Position numbers and translations under genes: made by a program. Below are positions 59,870 through 64,000 of a stretch of DNA of 64,000 bases, piece after piece; the stretch's first letter is position 1, and the number at the start of each line of letters is the position of its first letter. The notes below the pieces were generated by a model. That model ran no database searches. It was given only the letters and a program-made list of their open reading frames with translations, and was not told the origin of the DNA. Source of the stretch: Siccirubricoccus phaeus (GTDB lineage Bacteria; Pseudomonadota; Alphaproteobacteria; Acetobacterales; Acetobacteraceae); assembly GCF_008360935.1 (NCBI RefSeq), contig NZ_SRXO01000030.1, positions 1 to 64,000 of the forward strand, in the 5' to 3' direction.

Positions 59870-59997
59870 GGGGCTTCGGCCCTGAACCTCCGGCAGGGGG
59901 CGCTGCCCCCGTTGGCGGCAGTGCCGCCAACCCCCGCCGGGGGGAAGGCTTCCCCCCAGACCCCGCCCTGAGTCGGCTGGTTCAACCTTCGGCCGGG
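59870..59997 (-). repeat. Intergenic GC-rich palindromic repeat, family E copy 3
   Basis: Reverse-oriented relative of the copy at 7950-8162, with GTTGGCGGCAGTGCCGCCAAC and GGGGGAAGGCTTCCCCC stems and the string GACCCCGCCCTGAGTC. It occupies the whole gap between the convergent GntR and DUF3237 genes. Confidence 0.6.
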
Positions 59998-60477
59998 TCA
60001 CTTCACCACATAGATGTCATAGGTCGGGCCGGTCGGCGGGCGCTGGCCGATGCCCACCGCCAGCACCCGGTTCAGCCAGGCCAGCTCGGCATCCGCCGTC
60101 TCGAACCGCACCGCGGTGCGGAAGTAATACTCCTTGGCATCCACATTCTCGCCCCGGCCGAGCCGGGCCAGCACCTCCGCCGGGCCGGTGCGGACACCGC
60201 TGTAATGCATGTAGATCGTCTGGCCGCGATCGGTCTTCAGCACCAGGCGCACATCCATATGGGCGGTGCCATCGGCTTCCACCCGCAGCCAATCGGCGGT
60301 GGTGCCGGGCACCACCTCGCCCTTCAGGGAGGGACCTTCGAAGCTGCCGCCGGTCACCGGGATGATGCGCAGCTCCCCGCCGCGGGCGGCCGGGCCGGTG
60401 CTCATCTGCGGCGCGCCGGCGGCCAGCGCGATGCGGAACAGGAATTCCGTGGTCAGCGGTAGCGGGGTGATGGCCAT
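59998..60477 (-). CDS. DUF3237 family protein
   Basis: A 159-residue protein with no signal peptide. It matches the conserved DUF3237 family of unknown function in its segments GELRIIPVTGGSFEGP, GEVVPGTTADWLRVEADGTAHMD, TIYMHYSGVR and YFRTAVRFETA, followed by AWLNRVLAVGIGQRPP. Members often occur next to aromatic or pesticide-degradation genes, but no reaction is proven. The ATG at 60477 is favoured because it begins the family-conserved start; the longer open frame upstream crosses a repeat. Downstream of the rhodanese gene on the same strand. Confidence 0.82.
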   Translation of the reverse strand: MAITPLPLTTEFLFRIALAAGAPQMSTGPAARGGELRIIPVTGGSFEGPSLKGEVVPGTTADWLRVEADGTAHMDVRLVLKTDRGQTIYMHYSGVRTGPAEVLARLGRGENVDAKEYYFRTAVRFETADAELAWLNRVLAVGIGQRPPTGPTYDIYVVK

Positions 60478-60520
60478 CCTCGGTTCTCTCCCTTCATGGG
60501 CGGCGCGCCCGAACCGGCGC

Positions 60521-60629
60521 CGCCTGGTGTCCCGGCGCGGCTTTGCCGCGACGGGCTGTGCGAGCTCTCGGCCCTTGCGGCGACCCTGGGGCCCCCGCGA
60601 CGGCGCGCAGCGACGTCGTGAAGAGTTAG
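60521..60629 (+). repeat. Intergenic repeat family C, copy 5
   Basis: GTGTCCCGGCGCGGCTTTGC hairpin at the left and GGCGCGCAGCGACGTCGTGA at the right, running into the stop of the rhodanese gene at 60626 on the minus strand, as copy 4 does at 49857. Confidence 0.65.
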
Positions 60630-61042
60630 CGCTGCCGCCAGGGCAGGCCGCTGGCCTTCCAGCCGGCGACCTGGCCACGATGGCCCTCGGCATCCGCCGG
60701 CCCCTCGAACCCGTCCGCGACGTTGAAGGCATGCGGGAAGCCAGCCGCCTGCGCCGCCTGACCAGCCGCCAGGCTGCGCGCGCCGGAGCGGCAGATGAAG
60801 TAGATCCTGCTGTCCGGGGTCAGCCCGGCCTTCTTGAGCTGCTCGGCAAAGGCGCCGTTCACCTGCATGGAGGGGTAGAGCTGCCAGGGGATCAGCACCA
60901 CCTGCTTGCCCAGCCCCGAAAGCTCCGGCAGGCCCACGAAATTCCATTCGGCATCGGTGCGCACATCCACCAGCGCGGCCTCGGGCTGGTCGCGCAGCGC
61001 CGCCCAGGTCTCTTCCGGGCTGATATCGGGCACGCCGGGCAT
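60626..61042 (-). CDS. Rhodanese-like domain protein
   Basis: A 138-residue single-domain rhodanese. The active-site loop is ICRSGARSL, with the Cys that carries the persulfide, and the N-terminal ALVDVRTDAEWNFVG segment is typical. It lacks a signal peptide and is therefore cytoplasmic. The six-residue CRSGAR loop suits thiosulfate:thiol transfer or a sulfur-relay role. The ATG at 61042 follows a GGAGGGACC site. It lies upstream of the DUF3237 gene on the same strand with a family C repeat between them. Confidence 0.87.
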   Translation of the reverse strand: MPGVPDISPEETWAALRDQPEAALVDVRTDAEWNFVGLPELSGLGKQVVLIPWQLYPSMQVNGAFAEQLKKAGLTPDSRIYFICRSGARSLAAGQAAQAAGFPHAFNVADGFEGPADAEGHRGQVAGWKASGLPWRQR

Positions 61043-61130
61043 GGTCCCTCCTTCCCCTCTGCCTGGCCAAGATGGCGCTGCCGGGGCGCCGGGGCAATCC
61101 ATACGGCGCTGGGCGGCGGCGGGAGGATGG

Positions 61131-61180
61131 GCGGCCAGGGCGGCCAGGGCGGCCAGGGCGGCCAGGGCGGCCAGGGCGGC
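61131..61180 (+). repeat. 9-bp tandem repeat, 5.6 units
   Basis: Perfect units of GCGGCCAGG, five complete plus five bases. It lies in the 488-bp gap between the divergent rhodanese and monooxygenase genes and is outside any supported coding frame. Likely a slippage-prone microsatellite whose length may vary between strains. Confidence 0.85.
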
Positions 61181-61254
61181 GCTGCACCACCAGGGAGGAC
61201 CGGCTGGCAAGGGCGGCGCTGGGCTGCTGCCCTGCGGGCGGGCGTGGCCGGCAC

Positions 61255-61345
61255 ACCCCTCCCCAACCCTCCCCGCAAAGCGGGGGAGGAGGCGCCTTCC
61301 CTCCCCCGCTGGCGGGGGAGGGTCAGGGTGGGGGTGGGGCCCACG
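61255..61345 (+). repeat. GC-rich repeat family F, copy 3
   Basis: CTCCCCAACCCTCCCCGCAAAG and CCTTCCCTCCCCCGCTGGCG ... GGGTGGGGGTGG blocks, as at 17119-17480. No gene is visible in 61043-61530; the AT content rises slightly only close to the monooxygenase start. Confidence 0.5.
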
Positions 61346-61530
61346 GGCGTATCGAGGGGGGCGGTGGCGCCCTGCGGCACGGCCCCCAAGGGTCATGGCG
61401 GACGCCCCGCTCTTCCCCCCTCCCCCGTCATGCCCTAACCTCCCAGGCATAACCGACGCCGGCCTTGGTCACGCGGCACCGCCCTTGCTGGGCGGCCCTT
61501 CCCTGCGTGCGACCTTGGGGGTGACCGGCC

Positions 61531-62877
61531 ATGATGACCCTGATGACCAGCCTGATCGGCCTCGGCAGCCATCTCGCCGGGTGGCGGCACAAGGATGCCT
61601 GGTCAGGCACCTGCATGAATCTCGACCACGCCATCCACATCGCGAAGACCGCGGAGCGCGGCAAGCTGGACATGCTGTTCCTGGCGGACGGCAATGCCGT
61701 GCGGCAGATGGACAAGCCCATCCTCTTCGCCTCCAACAGCCGTTCCGACCGGCCGGCGGTGTTCGAGCCCTTCACCCTGCTCGCCGCCCTCTCCCAGCAC
61801 ACCGACAAGATCGGGCTGTTCTGCACGGCGACCACCACTTATGACGAGCCCTATCTGCTGGCGCGGCGCTTCGCCTCGCTGGATCATCTCTCCAAGGGGC
61901 GGGCCTGCTGGAACATCGTCACCGGCTCCTATGCCGGGGATTCGGTGAATTTCGGCCGGGCGAAGCATGTGCCGCGGGCGGAGCGCTACGAGCGGGCACG
62001 GGAATTCGTCGAGATCTGCAAGGGGCTCTGGGATAGCTGGGCGGAGGATGCCTTCCTGGAGGACAAGGCGACAGGGCGCTTCCTGGATCCCGCCAAGGTC
62101 CAGCGGCTGGACCATGTTGGAAAACATTTCTCCGTCCAGGGGCCGCTGAATGTCGCGCGGCCGATCCAGGGCTGGCCCGTGCTGGCCTCCGCCGGGCAGT
62201 CCGAAGCGGGGATGGAGCTGGCGGCGGAGCATGCGGAGGCGGTCTTCTCCGTCGCCCTGACCAAGCCGGAAGCGCAGGAATTCTACGCCAACCTCAAGGG
62301 GCGGCTCGGCAAGTATGGCAGGGCGCCGGAAGACTTACGCATCCTGCCCGGGGCGACGCTCTATATCGGGCGGACCGAGGCGGAGGCGGATGAGCTGTAT
62401 GAGGAGCTGCAGGAGCTGATCCTGCCGGAGCTCGGCGTGGAGTACCTGTCCAAATTCTGCGAGGAGGATTTGACCGGCTATCCGGTGGACGGGCCGATGC
62501 CGGTGCTGAGCGGCGAGGTGGACGGCATGGTGAGCTACCGCAATGCCATTTCCGAGATGGCGCAGCGGGAAGGGCTGACGGTGCGGCAGACCTATCAGCG
62601 CGTGGTGCCCTCGATCGGGCATGTGCTGTTCAAGGGCACCCCGGTGCAGATCGCCGACCAGATGGAGGATTGGTACCGCAGCGGCGCCTGCGACGGGTTC
62701 AATTGCGACATGCCGGTGCAGCCGCGCTGCCTGGAGGATTTCGTGAACCTGGTGGTGCCGGAGCTGCAGAAGCGGGGCATCTTCCGGAGGGAATATGAGG
62801 GGGCGACGCTGCGGGAGCGGATGGGGCTGAAGCGGCCGCCGCGGCGGGTGCGCGATGCGAGGCTGGCGGCGGAGTAG
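61531..62877 (+). CDS. LLM-class flavin-dependent monooxygenase (NtaA/SnaA/DszA-like)
   Basis: A 448-residue FMNH2-dependent two-component monooxygenase. Family features: GSHLAGWRHKDA near the start, AERGKLDMLFLAD, PFTLLAALSQHTDKIGL, and the FMN-binding NIVTGSYAGDSVNFG. The C-terminal region has IADQMEDWYRSGACDGFNC. Relatives oxidise nitrilotriacetate, EDTA, dibenzothiophene sulfone or pristinamycin; the substrate cannot be assigned. It needs a separate NAD(P)H:flavin reductase, which is not in the window. It is the second luciferase-like enzyme here, the other being RutA, which is a distinct subgroup. Confidence 0.87.
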   Translation: MMTLMTSLIGLGSHLAGWRHKDAWSGTCMNLDHAIHIAKTAERGKLDMLFLADGNAVRQMDKPILFASNSRSDRPAVFEPFTLLAALSQHTDKIGLFCTATTTYDEPYLLARRFASLDHLSKGRACWNIVTGSYAGDSVNFGRAKHVPRAERYERAREFVEICKGLWDSWAEDAFLEDKATGRFLDPAKVQRLDHVGKHFSVQGPLNVARPIQGWPVLASAGQSEAGMELAAEHAEAVFSVALTKPEAQEFYANLKGRLGKYGRAPEDLRILPGATLYIGRTEAEADELYEELQELILPELGVEYLSKFCEEDLTGYPVDGPMPVLSGEVDGMVSYRNAISEMAQREGLTVRQTYQRVVPSIGHVLFKGTPVQIADQMEDWYRSGACDGFNCDMPVQPRCLEDFVNLVVPELQKRGIFRREYEGATLRERMGLKRPPRRVRDARLAAE

Positions 62878-62879
62878 GG

Positions 62880-63044
62880 GTTGAGGGAGGGCTTTGCCCT
62901 CCCTCAAACTCCCACCCACCAAAGGCCGAAGGGCCTTTGGAAACCACGAGTCTTAGGCGCGTCGGTCGAGACGCAAAACTCTAGGGTTCAAAGGGCCCTT
63001 CGGCCCTTTGCGGGGAGAGTTTGAGAGGGGCAGCGCCCCTCTCA
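62880..63044. repeat. Convergent pair of post-stop hairpin repeats (family D copies 5 and 6)
   Basis: The first copy (62880-62956, plus) begins after the monooxygenase stop with GAGGGAGGGCTTTGCCCTCCCTC and ends GGAAACCACGAGTCTT. The second (about 62957-63044) is inverted, with a CAAAGGGCCCTTCGGCCCTTTG-type stem and GAGAGGGGCAGCGCCCCTCTC next to the stop of the small gene at 63042. The two face each other between convergent genes and probably terminate both. Confidence 0.7.
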
Positions 63045-63335
63045 ACCCACCAGCCGAAGCTTCACCCCCCTGACCTCCGCCTCCTCATGCTCCGCCGCCG
63101 CGATCGCCCGATCCAGTGCCGCCCGCAGCTCCCTGGCGCTTTCCAGCGTAATCTCCACCCCGGCGCGCGCCCCGGGGTCGAGCCGCGCATTCATGAAGTC
63201 CAGCGTGATGACATCGCCCAGCGGCGCATGCCGCGCATGGTCGTAGGCCACCACCGCCTGGGTCAGCGGGAACCAGTCATCCCCGCGCTTGGCCATGCCC
63301 TCTGCGGGCAGGATCTCGATGATGGAGGTGCACAT
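63042..63335 (-). CDS. Small conserved protein of unknown function next to dienelactone hydrolase
   Basis: A 97-residue protein that starts MCTSIIEILPAEGMAKRGDD and continues with WFPLTQAVVAYDHARHAPLG and ITLDFMNARLDPGARAGVEI. I recall similar small proteins (possibly DUF6295) beside hydrolases in actinobacteria and proteobacteria, but am not sure. The conserved Cys, and Asp-His in AYDHARHAP, suggest a possible active site. The ATG at 63335 is chosen because the longer frame overlaps the hydrolase gene; the gap to that gene is 10 bp, so the two are co-transcribed. Confidence 0.7.
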   Translation of the reverse strand: MCTSIIEILPAEGMAKRGDDWFPLTQAVVAYDHARHAPLGDVITLDFMNARLDPGARAGVEITLESARELRAALDRAIAAAEHEEAEVRGVKLRLVG

Positions 63336-63345
63336 GGCGCGCGCC

Positions 63346-64000
63346 TCAGGCCGCCAGGTGCTTGCCGAAGAAGGCGAAGACCTTCGCCCAGCCATCCATC
63401 GCCTGCTCCGGCCGGTACAGCGGCCGGTGCCAGTAGAAGAAGCCATGGCCGGCGCCGTCATAGCGGTGGAATTCGTAGTCCTTCCCCGCCGCCTTCAGCG
63501 CCGCCTCGTGCTGGTCCACCTGCTCCGGGCTCGGCGCGCGGTCGTCATTGCCGAACAGGCCGAGCAGCGGGCAGGAGAGATCCTTCGTCATGTCGATCGG
63601 CGCGACGGGCGTCTTCGCGTTCAGCTCCTCCTTGCCCATCACCACGCGGCCGCCCCAGAGATCCACGCAGGCATCCACATCCTTGCGCTGCGAGGCGTAG
63701 ATCACCGCATGCCGCCCGCCGGAGCAGGAGCCGAACACGCCGACCTTGCCGTTGTTCTCCGGCCGGCCGCGCATCCAGGCGACGGCGGCGGCGGTGTCGC
63801 CCACCATCTGGGAATCGGGAATGCCGCCCTCGGCGCGCACCTTGGCGGCGACGTCGTCCGGGTTCCCCTCGCCGGCGCGCTCATAGAGGTTGGCGCAGAT
63901 GGCGTAATAGCCGTGATGCGCGAAGCGGCGGGTGGTCTCGATGTAGAGCTCGCTCCAGCCCGGCAGGTGATGGATCAGCACCACGCCCGGAAAGGGCCCC
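63346..64000 (-). CDS. Dienelactone hydrolase family protein, N-terminal part beyond the window
   Basis: At least 217 C-terminal residues of an alpha/beta hydrolase; the 5' end continues past 64000 (the frame is open, reading GPFPGVVLIHHLPGW at the edge). The catalytic triad is visible: Cys in FGSCSGGRHAV in place of the usual Ser, Asp in LFGNDDRAPSPEQ and His in DGAGHGFFYWHRP, which is the Cys-Asp-His arrangement of dienelactone hydrolases that open lactone rings. Substrate unknown. Followed by a small protein gene on the same strand. Confidence 0.88.
   Translation of the reverse strand, partial: GPFPGVVLIHHLPGWSELYIETTRRFAHHGYYAICANLYERAGEGNPDDVAAKVRAEGGIPDSQMVGDTAAAVAWMRGRPENNGKVGVFGSCSGGRHAVIYASQRKDVDACVDLWGGRVVMGKEELNAKTPVAPIDMTKDLSCPLLGLFGNDDRAPSPEQVDQHEAALKAAGKDYEFHRYDGAGHGFFYWHRPLYRPEQAMDGWAKVFAFFGKHLAA

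Noticed and set aside
61131-61180. Possible CRISPR array
   Set aside because: Repeat unit is 9 bp with no spacers and no cas genes nearby.
1-64000. tRNA or rRNA genes
   Set aside because: No cloverleaf with a GTTCRANNC T-arm and matching acceptor stem, and no rRNA-like stretch, was noticed on either strand; a covariance-model scan was not possible.

Overview
The window is about 64 kb of very GC-rich DNA, with GC-ending codons almost throughout. The gene content is typical of an alphaproteobacterium of the Acetobacteraceae, most likely Roseomonas or a relative: several orphan tripartite-tricarboxylate ('Bug') binding proteins, hydantoinase and fumarylacetoacetate-hydrolase-fold enzymes, a PEP-CTERM protein, and many short interspersed intergenic repeats. 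The assignment is an inference from gene families; there is no rRNA or other marker gene here.

Layout. 1-310: end of an IS5-type transposase gene followed by two short repeat elements. 458-5907: phosphate operon on the minus strand (pstS-pstC-pstA-pstB-phoU-phoB) with a candidate Pho box upstream and no phoR. 5941-9500: enoyl-CoA hydratase, a Bug binding protein, a small secreted protein and a NodB-fold deacetylase, the last divergent from a lone rutA (9619-10698). 10882-17118: a GAF-GGDEF-EAL protein, a tightly coupled yaiI/pseudouridine synthase/secreted protein trio, and pbpC. 17481-22646: a thioester alpha-2-macroglobulin paired with pbpC. 23084-27408: RND efflux adaptor and pump. 27550-28707: a cupin and a VapBC-like toxin-antitoxin pair that is broken in both genes. 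28685-32387: MFS exporter, quinone reductase, Bug protein. 32529-38813: CoA-transferase, amidase/carbamoylase, TTC38-like TPR protein, carboxymuconolactone-decarboxylase-like protein, FAH-family enzyme, SMP-30 lactonase. 39156-47800: membrane glycosyltransferase, hydantoinase B/A pair, small lipoprotein, second FAH enzyme, family-5 solute-binding protein. 47886-52120: a complete spermidine/putrescine-type ABC importer. 52294-57235: PEP-CTERM glycerophosphodiesterase, PglD-like acyltransferase, HtrA-fold protein lacking its catalytic triad, ThDP enzyme. 57406-64000: third Bug protein, GntR regulator, DUF3237 protein, rhodanese, flavin monooxygenase, small protein and dienelactone hydrolase (cut by the window edge).

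Together the genes describe a scavenging lifestyle: high-affinity phosphate uptake, polyamine and peptide or organic-acid import, and catabolism of cyclic amides, pyrimidines and CoA-linked acids, plus envelope defence (A2M/PbpC) and efflux. No complete new defence or biosynthetic system is visible. The most unusual material is non-coding. A family of roughly 101-bp, TA-flanked, two-hairpin elements includes two copies that differ at one base; one of these interrupts the toxin gene, and two other members provide the stop codon of the gene next to them. Several further repeat families sit directly after stop codons. The other notable item is the PDZ protein built on a dead HtrA fold.
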